Positions 10,996 to 22,290 of a stretch of DNA of 64,000 bases are shown piece after piece. Under the pieces are notes generated by a model, which ran no database searches, had not been told where the DNA came from, and saw nothing but the letters and a program-made list of their open reading frames with translations. Both the position numbers and the translations under genes were made by a program. This DNA comes from Colletotrichum lupini (Eukaryota > Ascomycota > Sordariomycetes > Glomerellales > Glomerellaceae): the NCBI RefSeq assembly GCF_023278565.1, contig NC_064675.1:4588001-4652000 (forward strand), in the 5' to 3' direction. How positions within the stretch are numbered: position 1 is the stretch's first letter; the number at the start of each line of letters is the position of its first letter.

Positions 10996-13527
10996 ATGTT
11001 CAAGTTAGGGTTGTGTGAACTACAGTAGAATTGCTATGAGTGGGGATCAGCTGGCGTCCAGGCAAGAATTCTACCAAACCCGCCCCGTTCACGTTCGTCT
11101 TTCTGTTTCTGCCTCTCGACCAGGTCGCAAAGATTGGCAGGCCGGACAATCTATCAAAACGCCATTTTGCTAACCAGAAACTCTGACAACAGCTTTGGAA
11201 ACCCAAACGCTCAGCCGCCCACCCCCAAACAGACTCCCACCTCCGCCGTTTTCCCGAGCCCCGTTTTCGAAACTCCCAAGCAGTCCCAGGGTCACTTTGA
11301 CGACGCTGGCGGTTGGACGCCTCGCTTTGCAGAGGAATACTCCGTCTTCAACACAACTCCAGGTAACCTTCGAGGCTCTCCGGGGTCCTTTCCCGACTTT
11401 GCCACAGGTGCTACTACCTTCCCTGCTTCGGCAAGCCTCAAGAGGCCTCTGTCCGCCGAGAGCCTCGCTGCTCAGATAGCAACACATGCCAATCACTTCT
11501 CTCCCAACACGAACCTACCTCTACCCCCGGTCACCGCAGCTCGACGACTGCCCTCTTCTCCCAGGCCCCCGATCGAGCAAGCAGACTTTTCCAGCCAGGA
11601 AGGCGGTTCGGCCAGCCCAGAGCAGGCGTCACAAGATAACATCGTAAAAAGTTCACAAGGCAGGGAGAGCGTGGCGGATCTGAACGGGCAAACGGCAACC
11701 CCTCCCCCATCTTCCCACAAGGGTGGCCGGAAGCTTGCTCCTAAGCTACAGGACGACAACATGCAGAATGACCATGGCTACGGCCAGCCTGACTTTTCTG
11801 GAAACCCACAACATCCCAACATGGCGGCCTTTGTGACTGCTACCGATATGTTCGGATATCCCATGTCGGCTCCGGCAAACGCTTCTGCAAGCTTCTGGGA
11901 TCCGAGTGCCGACATGTCGGGCATGGAAATCGACTTCTCCTTTGGTCCTAATGTCTTTCAAACTTCGGGGCATCGCCATATGCCTTCATTTGATGCCTCG
12001 CAAATGTTTCAAGAGCCTGCTACCCTGCCGCCGTCAGGTAGCCAAGAGACTGCCCAACCCATCAAACGGACACGGCCCCTGGCTCCCAAACCTGTCATGA
12101 ACAATGTCCAGTCCAGCTCGGCAGACATCTCCATGGTTACAAACTCGTTCTCAACCTCCATGGAGGACCCCTTCGGTATTATGAGTCCCGGCGGAGTCGA
12201 TCCTGGTGTCCTATTCGGTCGACCGCTATCTGCAAACATGGGTGCAAACATCCCCGTCACACAAGGCTCAGCACAGTTTGCCCTTGCAGCGGCTGCAGAA
12301 TCACAATCGAGAGCGCCTATGCACGGCGATATTCGCCGCTCCCTCAGTACCAAGGAGCTGGGTCAAGGAAGGCCATCCGGTCATGCTTCTGTCAATTCCC
12401 CGGTCAAAATGAATGGGCGGCTCAATGGACTGCCACGAAGTGCCAGTGAAAATCGTGGAAGACGCGGACTCGCAAAGCCGTCACTGCCTAAGCTCGCTCC
12501 AGCCATACAGCCGAGGCCTCAGGTGGCTAATGGTCCCGTAGCTGGCCCAAGTAGGCCACCGAGCCGCCCGTCTGGCAGGATATCGCCCCTGAAACAGCAG
12601 CACTCTCGCCTCTCGAGCTTGACGTCGATACCCGAGTCGGCTCCTCCGAGACCTCGCACAGCTGTGAAGTTCACGATTGATTCGAGAGGCAGGGCGCGGG
12701 CCGAGACCACTATGGTGATGGATGAGCCGCGACTTGAGGAGGTACGAAGACTACCGGTGACACGGGAAATGCCGCGCAGGGAGAAGAGCTGGGAATCCGA
12801 GGATGACGACTCTTCGACAGACGACGAACCAATCATCATTCCCAGCCGAAATACTTCGTTCGCATTACCAGATCCCCGTCGACCGTCGTCGGCTTCCATG
12901 TTCCATTCGTCTCGAAGGAGCGTTAGTGAACATAGCTCGAGCAGCTTGGGGGCGTCGGTTTCGCAGCACGAGGCTGAGAGCGAGGCGGAGACCGTGATGA
13001 ATGAGGCACAGGGAAAGGGGGGGGACGCAGCAAGCGAGCTACGGAAGCTCGTTGAGAGCCGCCAAAAGCGTGGCCATCAGGCACCTGGCAGTCAACGATC
13101 ACAGCGATTTGCTTCGGGCAGTTTTCAAGATCACCTCGGGGGTATGATGTCACCGACGGGTTTCACGGAGGCCAGCCTCCCCTCGCCGACGAAAGCGACG
13201 TACAACGTTCGATGCGTCTGCAGGAACAGCACGAATAGACAGGGAGAGTACATGGTCCAATGGTATGATGCCGTCCCCAGCCTGCCCCGTAAAGATGGCC
13301 GACTATCACCTATGATGATTCAGCAATGCTAACATTCCACAAGTGAGTCCTGCGAAATGTGGCTCCATGGGTCGTGTATCAACATATCCAAGCGGACACT
13401 TCCATCTGTGTACATATGTGCCTTCTGTTCAAACACACCCAACATGCGAGGCGGTCGACTCCGGGGTAATGGCCCGACGCTGGGACCGCCCGGGGCGAGC
13501 CCGCTAGCCCGCAAATCATTCAGGTAA
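10996..13527 (+). CDS. PHD-finger protein with long disordered N-terminus
   Basis: Probable chromatin-associated regulator. About 680 residues of Ser/Pro/Gln-rich, low-complexity sequence precede a C-terminal C4HC3 PHD zinc finger (about residues 686-733), a fold that commonly reads histone H3 tails. An intron at 13263-13343 (GTATGA...GCTAAC...AAG) splits the third zinc-ligand Cys codon. After splicing the ligands read CVC, QCESC, WLHGSC and ICAFC, and the protein ends at the TAA at 13525. Without splicing the finger is lost. The main frame has no ATG near its 5' end. The best start is ATG 10996 followed by an 8-nt coding exon (M-F-K) and an intron at 11004-11177, giving about 758 residues. 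That first exon is less certain because its donor is GTTAGG. The finger and second intron are secure; the exact histone mark is unknown. Confidence 0.8.
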
Positions 13528-14231
13528 TACGTGAGTGCATTTTGGAGCACAACGATAATGACCGGCCCCGAAAAGTCGATGACGGCACGTGAGGAAAAGA
13601 AAAGGTTTAGAAAGAGAAACGGGGCAATCCGTCATCAGGTCATCTTGGATTATTGATGAGTATATATAATTTCCGAGTACATACCTTGCGGCTTAATTAT
13701 GAATAACAAACGAGAGGATGCTAAGAAAAGAGAGTGCTGAAGATATCGTGAGATGACTAAAATTATGCAGAGTGACCAAGGAAGCGAGCTGAAGGCGGGT
13801 GTACCGATCTTCGGAGTTCTCAGCAAAGGTCTAGCTGGACCTCGCCGGTAGCTCTGACACCAAGGAGACTGGCGATGCTATCGTTGCTGAGCTGACCAAA
13901 GTTCTCAAGGCACCAGTGAGAGCGTGAGTAACTCGTATCATGGTTAGTTTACAGTTTCCACAGCACGATCTGAGAAGAGCTTTCAACACGCTAATGCAAT
14001 CTTCCCTGTTGAATTTGCGACAGCTTTAAACAATCTGCATTGGAAAGAAGAGTGCTATGCCGACGTGACTTCTGCCGTGCCGCGACTTTCCTACCTTTTT
14101 AAGCTTGCAAGTGCTTAACCTTAACTTCCTCGAAGAGACCCTCAACAGAAGGAAGTATTGATGTGCGTGTATCCGTACGCCTGGAGCACAAGTCAGCCGG
14201 CCATCCCGTTAGGGCCCAAACATTTGGAGGT
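13528..14231. other. Intergenic, convergent gene ends
   Basis: This lies between the end of the plus-strand PHD gene and the end of the minus-strand secreted-protein gene, so it should hold both 3' untranslated regions. There is an AT-rich patch with TATATAATT near 13660-13680. No ORF with recognisable content was seen. Confidence 0.5.
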
Positions 14232-14948
14232 TCATCTCACCTTTTTCCATCCAGGGATTGTGAGGTAGGCTGTACCATTTCAAACGTCAGCGCGCTCATA
14301 CGCCTTTACACGTCCTTGCAAGATTTTCTACATCAAAGACTGGGAGGGGAGGTAAATATAGAGAAGAAGAGGAAGAAACTCACCACACTCCATATACCCA
14401 TCCCCATTCCTGCCCCCGCAGGCCCTGGCAGCCCACTCGACGGCATCAACCCACTCCTGCACAACACACGGGTTCCCGCCGTCCCTCCCGTTGCCCACGT
14501 CCCCGCTTCCGGCATACGAACACATGTACGCCACCGCATCGCCCCAGTGGCTATAGATTTTCTCGCGGTAGCCGAGGCGTTTGCCGTTGAGGGCGGCGCA
14601 CTGCGCTGCAAAGGCGTTGCGGGCGCCGTTGGGGTTGGAGTTGAAGGCGGCGGTGGTGATCCAGGGGCTGTCGGAGCAGAGGGGTTTCGTGTCTTGGGGC
14701 CAGGATGTTGCGTCGCGGCGGGGGAGGCGTGGTGTAAGTGGTGGTGTTGCTTGGGAGAATGGGGAGAGTTTATCTATTACGGCGTGGATGTCGGGGATGG
14801 CGGAGACTTGGGTGTGGAGTTCTTCGCCTTCTGGGGTGAGTGTTACGATGTAGGTTCCTTGTTGGGAGCCTGGGGGCACGAGGGTTGAGAGGACTGGTCC
14901 GGCTGATGCTAGGAGGATGGTTAGGTGGTGGAAGGGCCTGGAAATCAT
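14232..14948 (-). CDS. Putative secreted protein of unknown function
   Basis: The start at 14948 gives a hydrophobic N-terminus that looks like a signal peptide, then a Pro/Ser-rich stretch, and then a compact C-terminal half with Cys residues near LCSD, QCAAL, MCSYA, PCVV, ACGG and ECAY. Exon 1 ends at 14384 in a GTGAGT donor. The acceptor is a TACAG at 14270, preceded by a GCTGAC branch site, so the intron is 14270-14383 and a 38-nt exon ends at the TGA at 14232-14234. The spliced protein has about 200 residues and six C-terminal cysteines, enough for three disulfides. I do not recognise the family. A role outside the cell is inferred only from the leader and Cys pattern. The second exon rests on splice consensus and reading phase. 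Confidence 0.6.
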
Positions 14949-15504
14949 ATTTGCTTGCTATTCGTGTCAAGGTCGGGATCAAGAAGCACGTAGTTGCAAG
15001 TACATGATGATGTGAGGGGTCATGGAAACGCTTGGAGGGAGGCTTTACTTATACTTCATGTGTCAGAGGTCCGTTATCGAGTTTTGGTGTTTCGTCACAT
15101 CCGTTCCGTATCTGGCAGTCGGTAGTTCCAAGATCGCGCCGGACCGATCCCGTTGTTTGAGTTGCGGATGTTCCCTACCATCATGGCGGTCGCCAATCAC
15201 AATAAAAGGTAGGATGGTTTTACAAAGCGATGGTTGAAACGAAGTGCTCACACGTACCATATCTAGTCACGAGGTTAGACTCGAGGAACCCGATCGAAGA
15301 TGCAGCCCAGCACCGGTGGCCATCGGATCAGCGAGTGCCACAGGTAGAACGAAGAAAACGAACGATTTCTCGTTGTACATTGATTAGCTGTCTTACTTCC
15401 TTCCTATAACCAAGAATGTAGGTTGTGTCTCTTTGGTCTATTGCTTGCCTTCCCACCGTGTCCCATATGTCGTAATTGCAAAACGCCCCTTCCCCCATCT
15501 ATCA

Positions 15505-16125
15505 TCATCCCCTTTTCACCATGCAGGCGACCGTCGTCGGTGACATGTTCAACATGAAGATCAAGTCTTCGTGCTCGTGATCGTAGACCAGAGCGTTGCA
15601 CCTGATGTTGAACTTGTTCTGCATCGAGTCGTCCACGATGATGGTCTCCTCATCCTCACCGTCTTTGCCGCTAGATCTCACCGAGATGTGCCACTCTGAT
15701 GGGTCGCGGTGCCGCGGTAGTAGCTTCACCGCGTGGAAGTTTGTCTGTTGTAGTGAAGATACCTGGACAAGCACCTCGCGGTCCCAGGCCTGACTGTCTG
15801 TTACTTCACGGCCCTAGAAAGAAGTTTGTGGTGTTAAATCATGCAATGATGAGATAGAAGCGGTGAAGATGGAAAGGAGCATGAGAGCTTGAGCACAAAA
15901 CGGACTCCAACTTGGAGTCAGGGGACGAGTAATGGAATATGACTACCGAGCACATGTGGTCTATAGGGGAGGAATTACATTTGATGACGTTGGTGAAGAA
16001 CCGCCACAGTCTGATTTCGACCTCGAACGAGCTTCACTTCGCAGACGGCGAGTACCTCGCCCTGAAGGGTTCATCCTCCAGTCTTCTGAATGCACGACAT
16101 CGACCGTCTGGAAGTAAATCTTCAT
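15505..16125 (-). CDS. Doubtful two-exon hypothetical gene
   Basis: A frame of 103 codons (15505-15813) ending in TGA reads as ordinary acidic and polar protein, but it has no ATG of its own and starts just after a good acceptor (TTTCTTTCTAG). A matching upstream exon can be built from ATG 16125 to a GTAATT donor at 15978, in the same phase. The result would be about 151 residues with an intron of 165 nt. No domain is recognisable. The first exon overlaps open frames on the other strand, so the model may be partly wrong. Confidence 0.3.
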
Positions 16126-17121
16126 CTTTACGAAGCGAGTCGGCGGACGAACGGGGATATCGCGGAGCTTTTGTGGATTATTTGCTGAAAAAGGATACAC
16201 ACACACGATGTTGGATCACAACTTCATCAGGGGCTCTTTCCGGGACAGGCGGCGGCTTTAAGTCCCCACAACAAACTTCATCCCGCCGGAGGTGGGTAAG
16301 TCCCGTTGGGTCGACAGATCCTCGACGCTGCCCGTCTATCGGTACCGGCTTGCGGGGTCCCAAGCGGCGAGGCGTCGTTCTGCAGCCCCGGCGCGCCATC
16401 CTTTAGGTCTTACCGTCTTTAGCCAAAGGATTGCCTTTCAATGGCGGTGGACCGTGGACCGTGTGCCGTGGATAGGATACCCCACTTGCCTCGGTCTGAA
16501 CCGCGGCAAGGAATTTTGGTACGAAACTCGGCCGTACAAGGGGACGTTGCTTGATGAATTCGTCCGTACGGGATCCCGCATTCTCGCTACGCATCGCAGA
16601 CTGGGTCACCCGGATGGATGGTTGGACCGAAGGACCCGCCGATTTGTAGATCTAGAACGTCAAAACCGCGTTCTGGAGAATGCACCGTTTGAGGAACACT
16701 ACGTAATGACTTACATTGAGAGAGCTGCTAGATGTGGGTCGCTGACATACATTCAACTCAGACTTTGATGCGACTGTGAACACTTGCTTTTCATAATGTT
16801 GAACGTCTCTTAAGCTGTCGAAGCTGCGGAAAACATTTCCCGCCGCGACCTGTCAAATGGTAAGAGACACTGCTGTAGGTATGCGTCGACACATCTTCAC
16901 CCACTTGCAGCCGGTGGGGTGGTGAGACGAACATGACCAATTGGCAAACAATCGCCTCTTGCGAGGGACCTTCTCCAACTCAGGGCCTCGGTAGTGTACC
17001 GTCCAATGTTTGTATAAGTAAAGGTTGAGTGTATCCAATTGGCAATGGATTTCCAGTAATCGGTAGGTCAGATCAACATTTCGGAAACTTCAATCACGCA
17101 AACCATTCATACACCGACGCG
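16126..17121. other. Intergenic, includes promoter of the PRISE-type reductase
   Basis: Open frames across 16292-16768 read as unstructured Arg/Trp-rich sequence and match no family. A TATA-like TTGTATAAG lies at about 17010-17019, roughly 105 bp before the start codon of the reductase gene. Confidence 0.4.
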
Positions 17122-18569
17122 ATGTCTCAGGCCCTCCCTCTTCAGAACAAAGGCATCTTCCGCAACTTGCCAACTTTCCCATCGGATATCACAGACTTGA
17201 CTGCCCTCATCACTGGCGCCAACGGCATCAGCGGATTCCACACCCTCAGGGTCCTCCTCGACGCACCGCAGCGATGGAAGAAGGTCTGGATAGTGTCGAG
17301 AAGCCCCCTCTCGGAGAAGATGATGAGCTTCTTCTCCGCCGAGCAGCAGGCACGCATCGAACACATCTCGCTCGACTTTCTGGCGGACGCGGACGTCATC
17401 GCGCGGGGTCTAAAGGAGCGTCAAGTCACGGCGGACTACGTCTTTTTCTACTCCTACCTTCAACCCAAACCTGAGCCCGGCGCCGCGGCTTGGTCCAACG
17501 CCGAAGCTCTCGTCAAAGTCAATTGTATGTTGTCACACAAGCGCTTTTCCCCGCTCGAGGAGAAAGACCACTCTGGTTAACACTCTCGGCCAGCCGCCTT
17601 GCTCCAAAACTTCCTAGGCGGGCTCGAAAAGTCCTCCATCCGCCCCAGACGCATCGTCCTGCAGACCGGCGCCAAGAACTACGGCGGCCACATCGGCCAG
17701 GCCATCTCGCCGTTCGTGGAATCAGCGCCGCGCGTCACCAGCGAGCCGAACTTTTACTACCCGCAGGAAGACGCCCTCTTTGACCACTGCGCCAGGACGG
17801 GCGCAAAATGGAACGTCTTCCGCCCCTCCTGGATCATCGGCGCCGTGGAGAACGCGCAGATGAATGCGTTTTACGGGCTCGGCGTCTACGCCGCCGTGCA
17901 GGCTCACCTCGGCAGGCCGCTCGAGTTCCCCGGCACGATGGCGGCTTGGCTCAGGGACCACGCGCACTCGCATGCGCACCTTACCGGGTACCTGTCCGAG
18001 TGGGCTGTTTTGAATGAGCATTGCGGGAATGAGGCGTTTAACTCGAGTGACCAGGGGTCGTTTAGCTATGCGTTGTTCTGGCCTGAGCTTGCGAAGTGGT
18101 TTGGAATTTCAGAGGTTGGAAGGCCTGAGTTGGACGAGTCGAAGATGCAGACGATTTCAATGCCTGGCAAGCCGCCTATCGGGTACGTGTCTCTCTGATT
18201 CGTTGTGAGGATGACGCCCTTGGCTGACCTTTTTCTGTGTCTAGTTTCGGCCCCCGTGCAAGCTTGAGGTTCTCCTGGTCCTTTGTCGCCTGGGCCAAGG
18301 AGTCCGAGAACCACGAAGCCTGGAAGGAGATTATGAAGAAGCACAACCTGCTCAATGACCCGTTCGAGGACCCCGAGGGCCAGTTCATGTTCACGGACGT
18401 CGCTGTGGTGCCGGATGCCTACGGCCGCCTTGACCCGAATAAGGCCCGCGTGATGGGTTGGAACGGATTCGTTGACACGGCGGAGGGCATCTTTGCGACG
18501 TATCGCGAGTTTGGCAAGCTCGGTATGCTGCCGCCGATGGCTGTGGAAGAAGCTCGACCGTTGATCTAA
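17122..18569 (+). CDS. PRISE-type NAD(P)H-dependent reductase (SDR superfamily)
   Basis: This is a short-chain dehydrogenase related to progesterone 5-beta-reductase/iridoid synthase enzymes, which reduce activated C=C bonds of enones or enals using NADPH. The Rossmann motif TGANGISG is at residues 31-38, a TGAKNYG segment at 159-165, and the family signature NFYYPQED near 187-194 carries the active-site Tyr. Introns are 17525-17593 and 18183-18244, both GT...AG with TTAAC/CTGAC branch sites, and joining them keeps the frame throughout. The product is 438 residues, slightly longer than plant members (about 390). I chose ATG 17122 because the frame upstream has only a GTG and a TATA-like box sits about 105 bp before it. 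No signal peptide is seen, so it is probably cytosolic. Fungal members often serve secondary metabolism, but no synthase gene is present here to confirm that; the substrate is unknown. Confidence 0.88.
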
Positions 18570-18942
18570 GAGAGGGTGGGGGGGGGAGCTGTCGACTGTG
18601 ACGCAGCTCGAGGGGTATATTAGTGTGCGAAGCAGAAAAAAGGATGGAGTGAGTTGATGAGCACGGAAAAGTTTCAATTGGTACTATTTAGTGTGGGAAT
18701 GGTATTCATGAATGCTTGCTTTTTGTTAACTTCGCGATGGGGAAACGGTCACAGAATGTTGAATCTGATAAGATACCCCCAACGGTCTTCGAACATATTG
18801 GAGAAATCTCAACTAAGTTTGATTAAGCATGGTTATTTTCTATTAAACTCAATTATGTTATGAATGTGACCGGAGGGGCAATGAGAGATAATCAAGGCCC
18901 TGACAGAATGCAACCTAGGGCCTGCAAGACATGAACCCATGT

Positions 18943-19908
18943 CTAGACAGGGTTGGTTGGGACGGCGCCCGCGAGAACTTGCAGATTGAAGAGAACTCCG
19001 AAAGAGATGGAAGCAACTCCTGTGGAGCTCGCCGGCGTCGAAGGGGTGCCAGATGAAGTAGGGGATGGAGTGATGGACGGAGTGGTGGACGGGCCAGGAA
19101 AGGCTAGACCGATGGACGGATCGTAGACTCCCCTTGTATCGGAAGTTAATGTAGGCGAGACGACAACAGAAGAGGATGACGACGACGGAGTGAGAGTGGT
19201 GAGAGAGCTGGTCAAAGAGCTGGAAGTTGAAATTAGGACGGCTGAGGAGTTGCTTGGTAGGATAGAAGACGAGATTGTGGGCACACTGGTCGAGGAGAGA
19301 GAGAGCAAGGAGGCGCTGCTGCTGCTGATGCCGCCGAGAGTGCTGCTGATGCTGAGAAGGCTCGTGGGCAGGCTACTCAGAGACGTGCTGCTCGAAGATG
19401 AAGTTGCCGAGCTGCTGGTCAAGGAACTTCCCGGAAAGCTGGCCGAAGAGGTTCCAGAGCTGACCGTTGAAGAGCTTCCTAGACTGCCGGTGGACGAGCT
19501 AGTGCTACTAGCAGATGCCGTGCTGCTGGTGTCTGCGGTAGACGAGCTGGAGCTGGATGTGGTGGGCGTAGTGATGATGCTTCCACTAGGGTTTGAACTG
19601 CTTGAACTTGAGGAAGTAAGACTGTCTGTGCTAGATGAAGCCGTGTCGGTGCTAGAGGATGAAGAGCTTGTTGTTGTCGGTGCGTCGGTAGATGAAGACG
19701 AGGTAGAAGAGGATGTTGTTAGGATTAAGGTAGTAGAAGAATCAGTTGAAGTAGAAGAGTTGGTAGAAGTGGAGGAGGTAGAAGAGGGCGTCGTAAGAGT
19801 AGGCATGGTTAAGTATGATGAAGAAGACGAAGTTGAAGTGTGACCCGAATGCTCGGTATCACACAGCAAGACAGAACCGTTGAGTAATGTATGTCGAGGT
19901 ACAAGCAT
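18943..19908 (-). CDS. Ser/Thr-rich mucin-like ORF
   Basis: A frame of about 320 codons is dominated by Ser and Thr in short homopolymeric runs, with Pro, Ala and Leu between. This is typical of heavily O-glycosylated fungal surface or wall proteins. The first in-frame ATG is at 19908 and is not followed by a signal peptide, so a leader exon may lie upstream. A possible acceptor after a CTCAAC branch site is near 19850. The C-terminus is mildly hydrophobic but is a poor GPI signal. The opposite strand carries a Glu/Val/Leu-rich frame over the same DNA, which I take as the shadow of the Ser codons. The whole frame could be low-complexity DNA that happens to stay open, so confidence is moderate. 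Confidence 0.4.
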   Translation of the reverse strand: MLVPRHTLLNGSVLLCDTEHSGHTSTSSSSSYLTMPTLTTPSSTSSTSTNSSTSTDSSTTLILTTSSSTSSSSTDAPTTTSSSSSSTDTASSSTDSLTSSSSSSSNPSGSIITTPTTSSSSSSTADTSSTASASSTSSSTGSLGSSSTVSSGTSSASFPGSSLTSSSATSSSSSTSLSSLPTSLLSISSTLGGISSSSASLLSLSSTSVPTISSSILPSNSSAVLISTSSSLTSSLTTLTPSSSSSSVVVSPTLTSDTRGVYDPSIGLAFPGPSTTPSITPSPTSSGTPSTPASSTGVASISFGVLFNLQVLAGAVPTNPV

Positions 19909-21110
19909 AGCTACTTTCAACGGGCCGTTTTCAAAACCAGTAGAAAGAAGTGGAGTGATGATTTCTCAAGCTTTCGATCAATTACAGCTCATTTCAAAAG
20001 ATCAGGACACTTAAAATTATCGGATGAGATGATGGAGATCAACTTGAGCAATGGAGGGAGCCGTCACGTTTAAGGATCTGTGAGAGTTCTACGGGCCGGG
20101 CGACATGTGGTTTTGTCCCTCTTCGGCCCGGTGATTACATGAACTACAGACACAGGCTTCGGTATCAGAAGCGTTTTCTCTAATTAAATCACCTTGTTGC
20201 GTTCCTCGGCTGATGGGTGGCGAGACAGCCGTCGGGAAGCCGACATTTAGTTTTACGTGCCAGCGAAGCCCTAGGCCAATGGTCAACGTCATGATACAGA
20301 ATACCAACGCGCACCAGAGAGATCCAGCTATGCATTTTCAGAGTTGCTGAGGGATAGGTCTATAAAGAAGAATGCTCGCTTGCTAGATACCTACTTAAGC
20401 TTAAAGGATCAAGGGCCATTCCAAGTACGAGTCTTAAAGCTCGACACAAACCAAAGTGGATGTAGCAAATACAGGCAGCAAAACGAGAACTGACCGCCGC
20501 AAACGAAAACCCATGTTGAGACGGCACAAAAATAATGAAGCTTTCGTTCGGACTAGCATTCCAATCCTAGCCTTCTTTCATCCCGCGGGGCCGGATCAAG
20601 GGGGCCGGAGGCGAACGGTCGAGAGACCCGCTTTTCCCGGTGTGAGGGGCGGAGGCGGCATTTCCCCGACCGGTGACTAGTCCGAGGGAGCATTGCGAAC
20701 TGAACTCGTAACGAGTGAGTAGGAACATGTCGCCGTGAATCTAGGGCTAGAACAAAGCCTTGCATTTGAATGCTTTAGCTCATGATTTTTCGGTTCTCAT
20801 GGCCTCGTAATCAAGTCGCGCCACGGACTTCAACTCAGAAATTTCGTCTGCAGAGTGATTATTCAGCGATGAGCCAATTTCTAACGTCGAGCTTGAGCGA
20901 AAAGGAGACTGCTTGAAATTATCCACCGGAAATACCCACTTCACTGTTATCCGGTGTTCCACGGATTACAAGGGGCAAATGTGACGTTTCTGCGTCTCAA
21001 GTGAGAGGAAGTGCTATTTAATGATCTGAGATGAACCGTCCAAGTTGTCTCGAGTTTCGTGAAATAACCACAATATTCTACATTATCAGTCTATCATTCG
21101 TGTAACAAAA
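19909..21110. other. Intergenic between divergent genes
   Basis: No coding frame was recognised. It probably holds the promoters of the minus-strand Ser/Thr-rich ORF and the plus-strand NmrA-like gene. A GC-rich island at about 20580-20680 contrasts with AT-richer surroundings. Nothing resembling a tRNA was found. Confidence 0.4.
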
Positions 21111-22130
21111 ATGAGTTCATCGACGCAACACAAAGTTGGAATTTTCCCCGCCTCTGGGGGTATTGGCGGAGGCACTGCAAAGCACATTCTCCAGCGCCTT
21201 TCTCCATCAAACCTGATCCTCATTGCTAGAAACCCCAACAACCTTTCGCATGCACGAGAGCTGGGAGCAGACGTTCGACAAGCTGATTACGATGACGACG
21301 AATCGATTCAGAACAGTTTTCGCGGAATCAAGACCTTGTTTTTGATCTCGTATGCATCAGTTGAGGTTGAACACAGGTTTGAGGTAAGGCTTTACTATCT
21401 GAATGACTTTAACATGTATGAGAGCTAAGAAGACCACGCAAAGCGGCACAAGTTTGCCATCGATACTGCTATTGCAAGGGGTGTGAAGCACATCTTTTAT
21501 GGGTCGTTGGGCTTTGCTGGATCTGCAAAGAACCAGGAGTCAGTAGCTCACGTTATGAAGGCACACCTCATTACTGAGGGATACCTTCGAGCATGCCGTA
21601 AAGAGCATGCCGGATTCGACTTCACGATCGTCCGCGAGGGGCTCTACACTGAGTCTTACCCACTCTATACCTCGTTCTTTGACCCTGCTCGACCTGTCAA
21701 CGAGATCAAGATTCCTCATGACGGCGCCGGCCCCGGTATCGCATGGGTCAAGAGAGAAGAGCTGGGGGAAGCAACAGCTGAGCTCATATCTCGCTACGTC
21801 ACAGACCCTGACGGTTTCCCCTACCGCCAACAGACGATTCTCTTTTCGGGAACAAAGACATTGACCCTGTCGGAAACAGTCAGCATTCTCAGCGAGATCG
21901 CAAAGGTTCCAGTCCACATCAAGCAGGTTTCGGATGATGAGTTCGCCTCCCAGGCTCAGGTAATTCCTAACTTTACCTACCGTGGAGTTGACTACTCGAA
22001 GCCGTGGGCTTCGGCCTTTGAGGCGTTTCGTAGGGGTGAGGCGGCTGCTGCGTCACCGTTACTGAGTGAGCTTTTGGGAAGAGAGCCGGAGGGTTTCAAA
22101 ACCACCGTGATGAACTCTCTCAAAGCCTAG
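21111..22130 (+). CDS. NmrA-like NAD(P)-binding oxidoreductase
   Basis: This is an atypical short-chain dehydrogenase of the NmrA/NAD(P)H-azoreductase-like type. The N-terminus has a beta strand followed by a glycine-rich ASGGIGGGT loop (about residues 14-22), and exon 2 resumes with the family-typical AIDTAIARGVKHIFYGSLGF. The rest resembles sugar-epimerase-like family members. The intron is 21384-21443 (GTAAGG...AAAG). The nearer AGs at about 21425-21433 are out of phase or run into TAA, so the acceptor at 21443 is the only one in this stretch that keeps the frame. The product is 319 residues without a signal peptide, so it is probably cytosolic. It may be an enzyme or a redox-sensing regulator; the sequence does not decide. 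The start ATG is preceded by AACAAAA, a favourable fungal context. Confidence 0.85.
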
Positions 22131-22290
22131 ACTAGGAGATGAGTAGCCTAACAAACAAGCTGATTTCTTTCGTATGCATTCATGCGCCTAGTCACATCAT
22201 CGTGATTTTAGTCAAGGTGAAGGTTGGGGGTGATTGGCGATCGAATTCGCGCTTAGAGATGAAGTAACCTATAGCTCAATTGTGATGCTG

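Noticed and set aside
16292..16768. 158-codon plus-strand frame
   Set aside because: Arg/Trp-rich sequence without domain; no ATG context or intron pattern to support it.
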